From NCBI RefSeq assembly GCF_900163545.1, contig NZ_FUHW01000023.1, positions 18,470 through 82,469 of the forward strand: a stretch of 64,000 nucleotides of DNA. Reading direction: 5' to 3'. Positions 1 to 9,600 of the stretch are shown one piece after another. The position numbers and the translations under genes were made by a program. The DNA is from Arthrobacter rhombi. GTDB lineage: Bacteria > Actinomycetota > Actinomycetes > Actinomycetales > Micrococcaceae. Position 1 is the stretch's first letter; the number at the start of each line of letters is the position of its first letter. The notes under the pieces were generated by a model. The model was not told the origin of the DNA. It saw nothing but the letters and a program-made list of their open reading frames with translations, and did not search any database.

Positions 1-1172
1 TAGACGGAACCGAATTCGAACATGCGCAGGGGCAGTTCGCGGTAGGAGCGGCCCCGGGAGGCGAAGATCAGGTTGTGCATCGGGCAGTTCATCGGCTTGA
101 GGTAGTAGTCCTGGCCGGGCTTGCGCACCGAGCCGTCCTCGTTGAGTTCCTCGTCCACGTGCATCGGGGGGAACATGCCGTCGCGGTACCAGTCCAGGTG
201 ACCGGAGATCTCGTAGAGGTGGCCCTTGGTGATATGCGGGGTGTAGACGAACTCGTAGCCGGCCTCTTCGTGGCGTTGGCGCGAGTAGTCCTCCATGGCC
301 CGGCGGATGATGCCGCCCTTGGGGTGGAAGACCGGCAGGCCCGAGCCGAGCTCGTCGGGGAAGGAGAAGAGGTCCAGTTCGGCACCGAGTTTGCGGTGGT
401 CGCGGCGTTCGGCCTCGGCCAGGCGCTCCTGGTAGGCCTTCAGATCGGCCTTGGTCGGCCAGGCGGTTCCGTAGATGCGCTGGAGCTGCTTATTCTTCTC
501 GTTGCCCAGCCAGTAGGCGGCAGCGGAACGGGTCAAAGCGAAGGCATTGGAGATCAGTTTGGTGTTGGGCAGGTGCGGGCCGCGGCAGAGATCGCACCAG
601 ATGGTGTCCCCGGACTTGCGGTCCACGTTGTCGTAGATGGTGATCTCACCGGCACCGACCTCGATGTTGGCGCCCTCGGCGACCGCGTCGGCGTCGCTGG
701 ACTTGCCCAGGATCTCCAACTTATACGGCTCTCCCGCCATGGCGGCACGGGCTTCGGCCTCGGTCACGACGCGGCGGGCGAACTTCTGGTTCTGGTTGAC
801 GATCTTGAGCATCATCTTCTCGAGGGTCTTCAGATCCTCGGGGGTGAAGGGCTCTTCGACGTCGAAATCGAAGTAGAAGCCGTCGGTGATGTAGGGGCCG
901 ATGCCCAACTTCGCCTCCGGGCGCAGTTGCTGGACGGCCTGGGCCATCACATGGGCTGTGGAGTGGCGCAGAACCTCAAGCCCTGCCGGTGAATCGATGG
1001 TCACCCGTTCGACGGTGGTCCCGGCTTCGAGTTCGCGGGACAGGTCGCAGAGGGCGTCGTCGACCTGCATGACGACGACGCTGCGATCGTCGAAGTACAG
1101 CTCGGCGCCGGTGGTGCCCGCAGCCACCGCTCGCTGTTCGCCGTCGACACTGAGGGTGATCTGCTCTGACAC
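1..1172 (-). CDS. thrS: Threonine--tRNA ligase, N-terminal part (cut by window edge)
   Basis: Charges tRNA-Thr with threonine in the cytoplasm. About 390 residues are present. They comprise an N-terminal TGS domain ([15 protein letters not shown]), the second additional/editing domain with the [10 protein letters not shown] motif and [10 protein letters not shown], and the start of the class II catalytic core: the cysteine of the catalytic zinc site in KPMNCPMH and the motif 2 stretch MFEFG at the window edge. The rest of the core and the anticodon-binding domain lie outside. The start is a GTG with AGGAGA seven bases upstream (GAGACCCAC before the start). No T-box sequence is visible in the 140-base leader. 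Confidence 0.97.
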   Translation of the reverse strand, partial: MSEQITLSVDGEQRAVAAGTTGAELYFDDRSVVVMQVDDALCDLSRELEAGTTVERVTIDSPAGLEVLRHSTAHVMAQAVQQLRPEAKLGIGPYITDGFYFDFDVEEPFTPEDLKTLEKMMLKIVNQNQKFARRVVTEAEARAAMAGEPYKLEILGKSSDADAVAEGANIEVGAGEITIYDNVDRKSGDTIWCDLCRGPHLPNTKLISNAFALTRSAAAYWLGNEKNKQLQRIYGTAWPTKADLKAYQERLAEAERRDHRKLGAELDLFSFPDELGSGLPVFHPKGGIIRRAMEDYSRQRHEEAGYEFVYTPHITKGHLYEISGHLDWYRDGMFPPMHVDEELNEDGSVRKPGQDYYLKPMNCPMHNLIFASRGRSYRELPLRMFEFGSV

Positions 1173-1241
1173 GTGGGTCTCCTGAATCGTGGTGGGGCTT
1201 CATGACTTGTGGCATACGGTGACCACAGCCAGCCGGGATCC

Positions 1242-1272
1242 AGCTTAACGGACCAGATCATGCCCGAACCAA
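1242..1272 (-). promoter_or_regulatory. Candidate thrS promoter
   Basis: On the minus strand TTGGTT (1272-1267) and TAAGCT (1247-1242) are separated by 19 bases, about 70 bases upstream of the thrS GTG. The -10 fits the actinobacterial TANNNT pattern, but the spacing is on the long side, so this is a weak call. Confidence 0.3.
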
Positions 1273-1312
1273 TCGGATCCCGGCTGCCGGCCCCACCCGC
1301 CCCGGAATCGGG

Positions 1313-2074
1313 TCAGCGCAGTTTGATGGATCCGCCGTCTGCCATGACCGTTTGTCCGGTCATGTAGCGGGAGTCATCGGAGCACAGGAACGCGACGATG
1401 GGAGCCACATCGGTCTCCGGATCGCCGAAACGTCCCAACGGCACCTTCTCCTCGGAGGCGGCAAACATCTCCGGGTAGTTCTTCTTCCAGTTCTCCACGC
1501 CTTCGGTCATGGCCATCGGGCACACCACGTTGACCCGGATGCCATCGGGGGCCCATTCGTTGGCGACGACCCGACTGAGTCCGCGGATGGCTTCCTTGGC
1601 CGCAGCATAGGCCGCCTGGGTCGGCTGGCCTTCGAGCCCGGCACCGGATCCGTAGTTGACCACGGCCCCACCAGTCTTTTTCAGTTCCTGGTAGGCAGCG
1701 AGCATGAAGTTCCGGGTCGCGAAGAAGCCGGTGTTGAAGGACAGGTCCCACATGGCATCGGTATGGTCCAGGAAGGACCCTTGCTTGGAGGCGTGGGCGT
1801 TGTTGACCAGGGCGTCCAGATGACCGAAGCGTTCCACGGCGCGCGCTACCGCCTTCTTCGCGACCTCGGGATCGGAGACATCCCCGGCGACGAATTCCAC
1901 GGCCTGGCCGAGTTCCTCCACGATGGCAGCTCCGGCGTCCTCGTTGAGGTCCACCGCCACGACCCGTGCGCCTCGGGCCACGAACGCCCGGGTTACCGCA
2001 CCGCCGATACCAGCGGCACCGCCGGTGACGATGATCGCCTTGTCCTCGAGATTGCGAACTGGCTGGTTATTCAT
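1313..2074 (-). CDS. SDR family NAD(P)-dependent oxidoreductase
   Basis: A 253-residue classical short-chain dehydrogenase, a Rossmann-fold NAD(P)-dependent alcohol/ketone oxidoreductase. Visible motifs are the nucleotide-binding TGGAAGIGG near residue 17, NNAHAS in place of the usual NNAG, a serine in NYGSGAG and the catalytic YAAAK. The C-terminal GQTVMADGG is typical of the glucose-1-dehydrogenase/FabG-like subgroup. The ATG is preceded by GAAGGAG. It stands alone, so the substrate cannot be read from context. Confidence 0.9.
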   Translation of the reverse strand: MNNQPVRNLEDKAIIVTGGAAGIGGAVTRAFVARGARVVAVDLNEDAGAAIVEELGQAVEFVAGDVSDPEVAKKAVARAVERFGHLDALVNNAHASKQGSFLDHTDAMWDLSFNTGFFATRNFMLAAYQELKKTGGAVVNYGSGAGLEGQPTQAAYAAAKEAIRGLSRVVANEWAPDGIRVNVVCPMAMTEGVENWKKNYPEMFAASEEKVPLGRFGDPETDVAPIVAFLCSDDSRYMTGQTVMADGGSIKLR

Positions 2075-2102
2075 GACGACTCCTTCGATTTAGTGTCTTT
2101 AC

Positions 2103-2116
2103 GACAGTATACTCTC
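2103..2116 (-). promoter_or_regulatory. Palindromic -10/operator candidate of the SDR gene
   Basis: GACAGTATACTCTC is palindromic except for one symmetric C/C pair. On the minus strand it contains a good -10 (TATACT, 2111-2106) about 30 bases upstream of the SDR start. A repressor bound here would cover the promoter. No matching regulator gene is adjacent. Confidence 0.35.
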
Positions 2117-2534
2117 GTTGTCCGGACCATTGCGAATGCGGGGATTCCTTACGCAGCCGTGACGGCGGTTCGGTGATCCCCTCACGGGACGGGCGCCGCT
2201 CAGCGTGAAACCACCAACTCCCTCCTCCTGGATGCCAGCCACACGGCAACCCGATGCCCCTCTCAGCCCCGACAGGCCGACTTCGACGGAGATTCCACTG
2301 CGCTGGGCCTGATTCAGCTGGCCGCCCTGGCCCCTGCCACTCGGACCATCGCGGCCACGGGCGCGCACGCCCATCCCGGGGAACTGCCGCTGCGGATCCA
2401 CATCGGGTTCTGGGCCACAGCCCGGCCCGGAGGACCCGCCGCAGCGGGCCTGCTTCCTGCGCTGGCCACCGGGGCCGAACCTGCTGACCGCCGTCCTGCC
2501 TCGACTGCGGCAGCCAACCCACCCCGACCGAGGC

Positions 2535-2625
2535 CAGCGCCTACCGCCCAGCCACAACGCGAAAGACCCACCCATATCCGGGGCACCACATCCAGACCGA
2601 CGCCAGCAACTCGCTACTCGCGGTT
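2535..2625. repeat. Degenerate intergenic repeat, copy A
   Basis: Bases 2535-2563 match 3301-3329 at about 24 of 29 positions, and 2561-2625 match roughly 3367-3433 with few differences and small gaps. Copy B carries about 37 extra bases between the two blocks. On the minus strand one frame reads VVAGR-stop-ALASVGVG against FVAGRWALFSAGVG in copy B, hinting at a lost coding sequence. The family is not recognised. Confidence 0.5.
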
Positions 2626-2706
2626 TCGGGTCAGAGTTGCGCCCGGGAAACTCGGGTCACGTCCGTGGACACCAGATCCTCGGTCCGGCGGCCCGTTCTG
2701 CGTCCA

Positions 2707-3159
2707 CTATCGTTTCGCGAGTGCGGCGTCCTCGATGGCAGCCAGCATGCCAGTGAAGTTCGACGTCAGCATCTTGTCGATCAACGGGCCCGTGAATCGA
2801 CCAATTGGCCCACCCCGGGGAACATATCGGTAGTCGAACGTCGCGAAGGAGCCGTCCTCGTCGGGCAGGAGCATGAGCGTGGACTCGGCCCGCTTGATCG
2901 GCACCGCCAGGCTCGGCTGGTTTTCTGTGTCGATCCTGCGCCCCTCCTCCCACGTGGTGACGGTTTCATCCATGCTGCCCATCGGCTTCAGTTCAACGCG
3001 GCGGCGAGCGCCCACACCGCTGGTCTGCTCGCCGATGGCTCTCGTGGACCTGAGACCATTCCAATGCTTCGCGAGATTCGGGAAGTCGGCGTACAAGGCC
3101 CAGACTGAACCGATGGGCGCAGACATGCGCCGTTGCACCATGATGTGACGTTCAGGCAT
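2707..3159 (-). CDS. SRPBCC (START-like) family protein
   Basis: A 150-residue single-domain protein of the polyketide cyclase/START-like fold, which makes a hydrophobic ligand cavity. N-terminal APIGSVWALYADFPNLAKHW and the later ATFDYRYVPRGG followed by a long C-terminal helix are typical. The ATG at 3159 has GGAG eight bases upstream. A GTG at 3168 is also in frame but overlaps that ribosome-binding site. Ligand and role cannot be deduced. Confidence 0.85.
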   Translation of the reverse strand: MPERHIMVQRRMSAPIGSVWALYADFPNLAKHWNGLRSTRAIGEQTSGVGARRRVELKPMGSMDETVTTWEEGRRIDTENQPSLAVPIKRAESTLMLLPDEDGSFATFDYRYVPRGGPIGRFTGPLIDKMLTSNFTGMLAAIEDAALAKR

Positions 3160-3500
3160 GAGGATCACTCCACGTGATGGGCCGGCTGAAGGACTATCTA
3201 CAGTCCCGTCAGTGTGGTGGCGTTCGCGGCGGTCGTCAAGGGGTCAATGGCCACGAGTTTCCGCGCCGTTTTCGGTAATTACCCCCACCCCGGCTGAGAA
3301 CAGCGCCCACCGCCCGGCCACGAAGTGAAGTGCCCCCGGGACGGTGGAGCAGCCCCGGCCCACCCATGGAAGACCGCCCACATCCGGAGCACCGCACCCA
3401 GACCGCCCCAGCAATCCGCTCCGCGCGAACTCGGTCCGGACCCCCTCCGTGTTATGGCCGATGTTCCAGCACAACGGATAGGGCGCGGGCACCATCCATG
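3160..3500. other. 341-base gap without a recognisable gene
   Basis: It contains the second copy of the degenerate intergenic repeat (3301-3435). No coding frame with a usable start or family motif was found, and no clear terminator was seen. Confidence 0.45.
3301..3435. repeat. Degenerate intergenic repeat, copy B
   Basis: This is the partner of 2535-2625: two conserved blocks (3301-3329 and about 3367-3433) are separated by extra sequence absent from copy A. The two copies flank the SRPBCC gene in the same orientation, about 0.77 kb apart. Confidence 0.5.
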
Positions 3501-4754
3501 TCAGGAGTCTCTTCCGATCCTGATCAGCCGCAGGACGATCCCCGCCGCGAACATCACGATCCCGATCGCCACCGACAGTGGCGGCAGCGTGGCGATCAGG
3601 GCCACGCATGATCCGGCACCCAGGACTTGCAAGGCCTGAGGATACCTGCGGTCGACAGCGGGCTGCGTGAATGCAGCGGCATTGGCGACCAGATAGTAGA
3701 TGAGGACGCCGAAGGAGGAGAAGCCGATCGCCTCGCGTAGATCTGCGACGGAAATGACCGCGCAGATCACCACGGCGAGTACCATCTCCGCCCGATGCGG
3801 AACCCTGTAGCGGGGGTGCACCGCGGAAAGCCACTGTGGCAGATCGCGTTCGCGGGCCATGGCCAAGCTCGTCCTTCCGAGCCCGGCAATGAGGGCCAGG
3901 AGCGCGCCCAGGGACGCTGCCGCGGCCCCGAACCTGACGACGAAGCCGACCCAGGGCAGGGATCCGGCATCAACGGCCGCCGCCAGCGGGGCCACGTGGC
4001 TCGCCACCCCACCGGGGCCCAGGGTCGCCAGCAACGTCACGGCAATCACCGCGTAGACCAAGACGCTGATGCCCAGTGCGATGACGATGGCGCGGGGAAT
4101 CGTTCGTTCGGGGTGGCGGACTTCTTCACCCATCGTCGCGATTCTGGCGTATCCGGCGAAGGCAAAGAACAGCAAGCCTGCGGACTGCAGGATCCCATAC
4201 CAGCCGTGGGCCAGCAGGCCAGCACCCAGGATGCCTGACGGGGCGCGGGCAGGACCTCCCCACGCGGCTGCCACCCCGATCGCCAAGGCCGCCAACACCA
4301 CCACCACGATGACGCGGGTGACCGCTGCAGTGCGGGTGACCCCGAAGTAGTTGACCGCTGCCAGAACCAGGACAGCGGCGATGGCTACAGGACGTTCCCA
4401 CCCGGACGGGGCGGCATAAGCGGCGAAGGTCATGGCCATGGCTGCAGCGCTTGCCGTCTTTCCGATCACGAACCCCCATCCGGCCAGGAACCCGGGCCAG
4501 GAGCCGAGCCGTTCGCGCCCATAGACGTAGGTCCCGCCCGAGGTCGGATAGACGGCAGCAAGCTGGGCGGATGACGTTGCGTTGCAAAAGGCCACGATGG
4601 CCGCAACGAGCAAACCGATCAGCAGTCCCGATCCTGCCGCGGCCGCCGCCGGGGTGAAGGCCGCAAAGATGCCTGCACCAATCATCGAGCCAAGACCGAT
4701 GACCGAGGCGTCAAAGGTATTCAGTCGCCGGGCCAGGGCCTGGGGTTCAGCCAT
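3501..4754 (-). CDS. APC superfamily amino acid/polyamine permease
   Basis: A 417-residue integral membrane protein with about twelve hydrophobic segments. The first carries the APC signature VIGLGSMIGAGIF, where substrate binds in the unwound helix 1, and a later segment has FFAFAGYARIATMGEEV. The start ATG overlaps the stop of the acetyltransferase gene (ATGGCTGA) and has AGGAAA upstream, so the two genes are translationally coupled. Family members exchange or import amino acids; the substrate here is unknown. Confidence 0.9.
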   Translation of the reverse strand: MAEPQALARRLNTFDASVIGLGSMIGAGIFAAFTPAAAAAGSGLLIGLLVAAIVAFCNATSSAQLAAVYPTSGGTYVYGRERLGSWPGFLAGWGFVIGKTASAAAMAMTFAAYAAPSGWERPVAIAAVLVLAAVNYFGVTRTAAVTRVIVVVVLAALAIGVAAAWGGPARAPSGILGAGLLAHGWYGILQSAGLLFFAFAGYARIATMGEEVRHPERTIPRAIVIALGISVLVYAVIAVTLLATLGPGGVASHVAPLAAAVDAGSLPWVGFVVRFGAAAASLGALLALIAGLGRTSLAMARERDLPQWLSAVHPRYRVPHRAEMVLAVVICAVISVADLREAIGFSSFGVLIYYLVANAAAFTQPAVDRRYPQALQVLGAGSCVALIATLPPLSVAIGIVMFAAGIVLRLIRIGRDS

Positions 4755-5322
4755 CGTCAGTTTCCTGCGATCCATCCGTGCACAGCACCTGGTACATGAC
4801 ATGGTCCTGCCACCGCCCGGCGATCTTCAAGTACTTAGGCGCCGTGCCATACCGGGTAAACCCGTTGCGCGCCAGCACACGTTGTGAGGCGTGGTTCTCA
4901 ACCAGGGTCTCCGCCTGCAGTCGGTGCAGTCCCAACTCATTAAAGACACATTGCCTGGCTTCGGCCACAGCCCTAGTGGCCAGGCCGGTCCCATTGTGTT
5001 CCTGGCCGACCCAAAAGCCCAGACTGCCTGACTGAAGCGCGCCACGGGTGATGCCATTGAGGTTGATCCTGCCGACCAAGGCGCCGGTCTCGTCGGTGAT
5101 CCCCCAGGCAATCATGGTCCCGGCGGCCCGCGCTTCAAGGGCCCGTTCCAGCAACTCGCGTTGTCCGGCGATGGTGAAGAAGGATTCGGGCCTGACCGGT
5201 TCCCAAGGCGCCAGAAACGAGCGGTTCAGTCGAAGCAGTTCTGCGAGTTCGCCGGCGTCGTCGGAGGACAGGGACCGTGTTCTTCGCTTCACCGTTTGCG
5301 CAACGGCCTTCTCCTCGGGCAT
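4747..5322 (-). CDS. GNAT family N-acetyltransferase (RimJ-like)
   Basis: A 191-residue acetyltransferase with the RimJ/RimL layout: NRSFLAPWEPVRPESFF near the N-terminus, GFWVGQEHNGTGLATRAV (acetyl-CoA pyrophosphate loop) and the C-terminal ENHASQRVLARNGF. It transfers acetyl groups to a protein N-terminus or a small amine. The ATG at 5322 was chosen because conserved sequence begins just after it. An in-frame start at 5451 would add 43 poorly conserved-looking residues. It is coupled to the downstream permease gene. Confidence 0.85.
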   Translation of the reverse strand: MPEEKAVAQTVKRRTRSLSSDDAGELAELLRLNRSFLAPWEPVRPESFFTIAGQRELLERALEARAAGTMIAWGITDETGALVGRINLNGITRGALQSGSLGFWVGQEHNGTGLATRAVAEARQCVFNELGLHRLQAETLVENHASQRVLARNGFTRYGTAPKYLKIAGRWQDHVMYQVLCTDGSQETDDG

Positions 5323-5479
5323 GCACAGGACGCTACCCGAAACCGAGCCCCGCATCCTGCGGCTCAGCACAAAGGCTGGTCTTCGGCGCGGACCCGCCCC
5401 GGGGGGAATCAGGCCATCCATGCCGGAGGCTTCGTAGCCGTCGTCGTTCATGGCCAGCTACTGCTTCGGTCCCCGCCGC

Positions 5480-6139
5480 TCACCACGGGGCCAGCGTCGC
5501 GGTCGGATCCAGTGGTCCCCGGCCGGCCAGCCAGGCCATGACTCGTCGGCGGTCACCGGAGGATCCGAGCCTTTCTGCGACCGTGGCCAGCAGAATAGGA
5601 AGATCCCACTCGACATATTCATGCGGCCAATCGGCAGGGGTGTAGCCCAGTCCCAGGTCCACATGGTGCATCTCTACTTCGCGCAGCCGGTGCGCGGGGC
5701 ATCCCGAAACCCCGTAGTGTCCACCGCCCAGAAAGTCGCCATGAGGCCACCCGGCTGCTGCATTGAGCATGAAGACTTCTTCGAGCTGCGATTGGCTGTT
5801 TTCCACGTCGGCAATAATCTCCGCGGCGGCCCGCCCTGCTCCGGCTTCAATCTCGTTGCCACGCTGCTCGGGTCCGTTGGCATACTTCGGCAGGTCCTCT
5901 CCACGAAGCGCACCAGAAAGTCGACGTGCATGGGCGTCGGCGTTGCGGGCCAGATGGGTCAGAACGTGCCCTACGCTCCAGCCGGGTAGACGGCTGGGGG
6001 CCCGAACCTGCTCCTCCGTCAGGTGGGCAACCCGCGTTCTTAATCGTGTCTGCGCTGCACAGCAGAGTTCTGCCGCACGCTGTGGATTGCTCTCCAAGTC
6101 CATCTGCGCACCAACCTTTCTATCAGAGCCGGCAATCAT
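5480..6139 (-). CDS. Maleylpyruvate isomerase-type mycothiol-dependent enzyme
   Basis: A 219-residue protein with the MDMPI N-terminal fold (DinB-like metal-binding bundle). LPGWSVGHVLTHLARNADA supplies one histidine, and VEMHHVDLGLGYTPADWP carries the characteristic second motif. Relatives use mycothiol as cofactor for isomerisation or thiol transfer. The start ATG forms a four-base ATGA overlap with the stop of the DUF1990 gene, indicating coupling. A second ATG at 6103 behind GAAAGG is an alternative. The substrate is unknown. Confidence 0.87.
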   Translation of the reverse strand: MIAGSDRKVGAQMDLESNPQRAAELCCAAQTRLRTRVAHLTEEQVRAPSRLPGWSVGHVLTHLARNADAHARRLSGALRGEDLPKYANGPEQRGNEIEAGAGRAAAEIIADVENSQSQLEEVFMLNAAAGWPHGDFLGGGHYGVSGCPAHRLREVEMHHVDLGLGYTPADWPHEYVEWDLPILLATVAERLGSSGDRRRVMAWLAGRGPLDPTATLAPW

Positions 6140-6609
6140 CGCAGCGCGCGCAGATAACGTCGTCGCACGATGTGCTGGGCGATGAGCAGCATAGGGTAGA
6201 GGACCCGCCAGGGTTGTTGTGGAGCCGCCCGGGTGAGCGAGCGGACCGTGAAGTGCACGGCGTCGCCCCGGCGGTGCACGATGAAGGCCTCTTCACCACT
6301 GACGGGGTGCCCCGGCCTAGTGCGGTAGGAAAAACCGACGCGGTCGTGTTCGATGACCACGTCGGTGACCTCCACGGGTTCGATGATCGTCATCCCGAGG
6401 ACGTGCACGGTGACATCCAGGCGGTCCCCCGGAGCCGCTGGGGCCGTTGAGTTCACGCAAAACCCGCTGGCAGTCTTCACCCGCCAACGCATGACATCCA
6501 CTGTTACGCGCTCCCAGAGCGCGTCGCCTTGGCCCAACAGTGCCGAGGCCTCCGAGCGACGGTATCTGGGGTCGGTCGATGGCCATTCCTCAAGTTTCGG
6601 GCTGGTCAT
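6136..6609 (-). CDS. DUF1990 family protein
   Basis: A 157-residue cytosolic protein of the DUF1990 family, common in actinobacteria and related in fold to SRPBCC proteins. The family-typical GEEAFIVHRRGD and VHFTVRSLTRAA lie in the C-terminal half. It is the first gene of a two-gene unit with the MDMPI-type enzyme. The family has no firmly assigned biochemical function. Confidence 0.8.
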   Translation of the reverse strand: MTSPKLEEWPSTDPRYRRSEASALLGQGDALWERVTVDVMRWRVKTASGFCVNSTAPAAPGDRLDVTVHVLGMTIIEPVEVTDVVIEHDRVGFSYRTRPGHPVSGEEAFIVHRRGDAVHFTVRSLTRAAPQQPWRVLYPMLLIAQHIVRRRYLRALR

Positions 6610-6681
6610 CCGGTGCCTCTCCCTTGGTTCGTGTCCTACGGTGACTTGTCCTGCTTCAGCCTACTGGCGGTGGGACCCGGC

Positions 6682-9600
6682 TCATGATCCGACGTCGAAC
6701 TCCGGCCAGTCCTCGGGAACCTCACCGGGCAGCCGGTGGTCCAGGCCTTCGTCCTTCATCCGGGTAGCCAACGACAAGGCGCCCTCGCTGCCGGGCTTCT
6801 TGGTCGCGGACAGTGACTGCTTCGCACTGACACGGTTCGGGTCGCTGAGGTGTCCCGGCCCCGGGAGGGAGGCCTGGTCAGCAAGGTCCCACGCCTGGAG
6901 GGCCTGCAGGCTGATGCCGCGGGGGCCCGTCCGCCGGGTGATCCCGTGGACCAGCAAAAGCCGGGTGGAAAATAGCAGCGGCCCGGAGTTCTGCTGGGCT
7001 TCGTGGAAGAAGGTGCAGTCCACGCAACCGGTTCCGTCGTCCAGGGAGATGAACACGACTCGTCGGCCACCACGCATGGGTGGCGTCTGCGTTGCAACCC
7101 GCACCCCGGCCACCAGAACCTCGGTTCCGTTGCGTAATCTCCGCAGATCCTCGGCATGGGTCGCCCCCAGTTTCGCCAATACCGGGGCATGCGAGGACAT
7201 CAAATGGCCGCTGACGTCCACCGACATCAGATCCAATTCGGTCCGGACGGTTTCCTCCATGCTCTGTTCGACGTGTCCCACGGCCAATCCGCCCAGTTCC
7301 ACGTCGCTCATGGGCAAGGGCAGCTGCCCGGCAATGGGGCGGTGCCGTGGGGGCAAGGCCTTGGCGGGCCTGGCTGCCAGATGGGCCATCAGGTCCGCAC
7401 GGTTGCCGCGCCCAGCCACCTTTTGCAGGGAATCGAAGGCCCCTAGGGCGGCAAAAGTCCGCAACGAGGAACGATTCAGCCCCGACCGGTCGCGCACATC
7501 AGCCAGCGAGTCGTAGGGCTTTCCGGCAACGACCCGCTTCACCTCGTTTCCCGAGACCCCGTGGATCCCGCTCAGGGACAGCCGGATGCCTAACCGTCCG
7601 GCTGGCATCGTTCCCGGTGCCCGGTAGACGGGTGGAACCGTGGCCGGGGGCAGCAATCCCTTCAAACGTTCGACCCGGTAGGAGGCGTCAGAGCAGTTGA
7701 TATCCAGTGGCAGGATGGGGATGCCCATCCGCCGAGCCTCCGCTACCAGCAAACGTTTGGGATACATTCCGGGATCGTGTTCCCAGATACCGGCTAGGAA
7801 CGCCTCGGGGTGGTGGGCCTTCAGCCAGGCCGACTGGTAAGTCGGCACGGCGAAAGCTGCCCCATGGGCCTTGCAGAAGCCGAAAGAGCCGAAGGCCTTC
7901 AATGTCGCCCAGACCTCGTCGATCACGGCCAGCGGATAGCCCCGCTCCAGAGCTCTGGAACGGTAGAGTTCCTCCACCCGTGGTTCGGCCTGCTCGTTGC
8001 CCAGCAGCCGCCGATACACATCTGCCTTGGCCAATCCGCACCCGGTCATCACGTCGAAGATCCGTAGTACTTGTTCGTGAAAGACCGTGACCCCATGCGT
8101 CTCGGCCAGTGCTGGTTTAAGGTCAGGGTGAGGATAGTTTTCAACCGCAAAACCATGCCGATTTTCCAGATACGGTTTGACCATATTTGATTGCATGGGC
8201 CCGGGCCGGAACAACGAGATATCGATGATGATGTCGTTGAATTCGCGTGGTGCCAGTTTGCCGATCAGTTCACGCTGCCCGGGAGATTCGATCTGGAAGC
8301 AGCCCAGCGTGTCGGTGGTGCGGATGAGTTCGAAGGTCGGTTCATCATCCAGCGGGACCCGCTGCAGGTCGATGGTCCCGTCGGTGTCCAGATACTCCGG
8401 AAGCCCCCCGTCAGATGTTTTCGAATGGGCGCCGGCGCGGGCAACCGCATCCCCGTCCCCATGGATCCGGACGACCTCGGAGACCGCATAGGCCATCGCC
8501 GATTGCATGCGCACCCCCAGCACATCCAGTTTGAGCATGCCCATGGGGTCCATATCGTGCTTATCGAATTGGCTCATCGCCAACCCGAGTCCGCTGGGCT
8601 GGACCGGGGTCCGGTCCAGCAGGGTGTTATCCCCCAGGATCACCCCGCACGGGTGCATGGAGATGTGGCGGGGCAGCCGGTCCAGCCGCTCGGTCAAATC
8701 CACCAGCAGGTCCAGCTGCTTCTCGGCCCCCATCCGTTCGGCAAAGGGGCGCAGCTCCGGCTTCTCGTCCAGGGCCTCGCGGAAGTTGCTGGCCGAGAAA
8801 CGCCACAGCTGTTTGGCGATGACATCCAGGTCCCCGTCTCCCATGCCCAGCGCCTGCCCCGCGTCCCGGACCGCGCCACGGGCCCGGTACCCGTTCTGCA
8901 TGCTCATCAGGGTGACCCGCTCTGAACCAAACCGTTTGAAGATGTGCTCATAGACCCGATGTCGTTCGGCGGATTCGACGTCGATGTCGATATCGGGAAG
9001 GGTCGTCCGGTCCCGCGAGAGGAAGCGTTCGAAGAGCAGGTCGTGGGCCAACGGGTTCACATGGCTAATGCCCAGGAGGAAGTTCACCACGGAAGAAGCG
9101 CCGGATCCCCGGGCGGCATTGCGCACGCCCAGGGTAGTGATCATCGAGCTGACCTCGGCCACGGTGAGGAAGTAGGTGCCAAAGCCCAGGTCGGAGATGG
9201 TTTCCAGTTCCATCGCGAGGCGATCGCGCAGCGCACGGGAACCGGCGTCCTGAGGGATCAGGCGGGTAATGCCTGCTTCGCAGCGTGCCGCCAGTTCCGC
9301 ATCGGGGTGACCGCTGATACCAATCACGCTGGCTTCGGGGACCACGGGGATTCCCCAGCCGGCGTCGTCCACCGGGTCCATCCGTGCCCAGTCGGCCATG
9401 GCCGAGGTGTTGCCCAGCAGTTCCCCAGCGGCTCTCCCCTCCCCCGCGTCCCGCGCAATTTCCCGGGCCAGGGCGTTCATCCGTCCGGGGCTTTTGAGCC
9501 ATCCCTGCCCGTTTGGTTGCAGATCGCCAAGAGTTTCCAACGAGCTCAAGGCACGGGCAGAATCCAGCACGTCGGCAGTAGCCGCACCATCGGGGTCTGC

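Larger units (their letters stand above)
2075..2706. other. 632-base gap without a recognisable gene
   Basis: No open frame here has a convincing start or family motif. Close to the SDR gene there is a likely promoter with an imperfect palindrome (2103-2116). The stretch 2535-2625 is related to a second intergenic stretch at 3301-3435, suggesting a decayed repeat or gene fragment. Confidence 0.5.

Noticed and set aside
1173..1312. T-box upstream of thrS
   Set aside because: The 140-base leader lacks the GGTGGTACCGCG-type sequence and any long specifier stem.
2254..2487. Possible small plus-strand protein in the first large gap
   Set aside because: It is proline/arginine-rich with no start signal and no homology that I recognise; it looks like non-coding GC-rich sequence.
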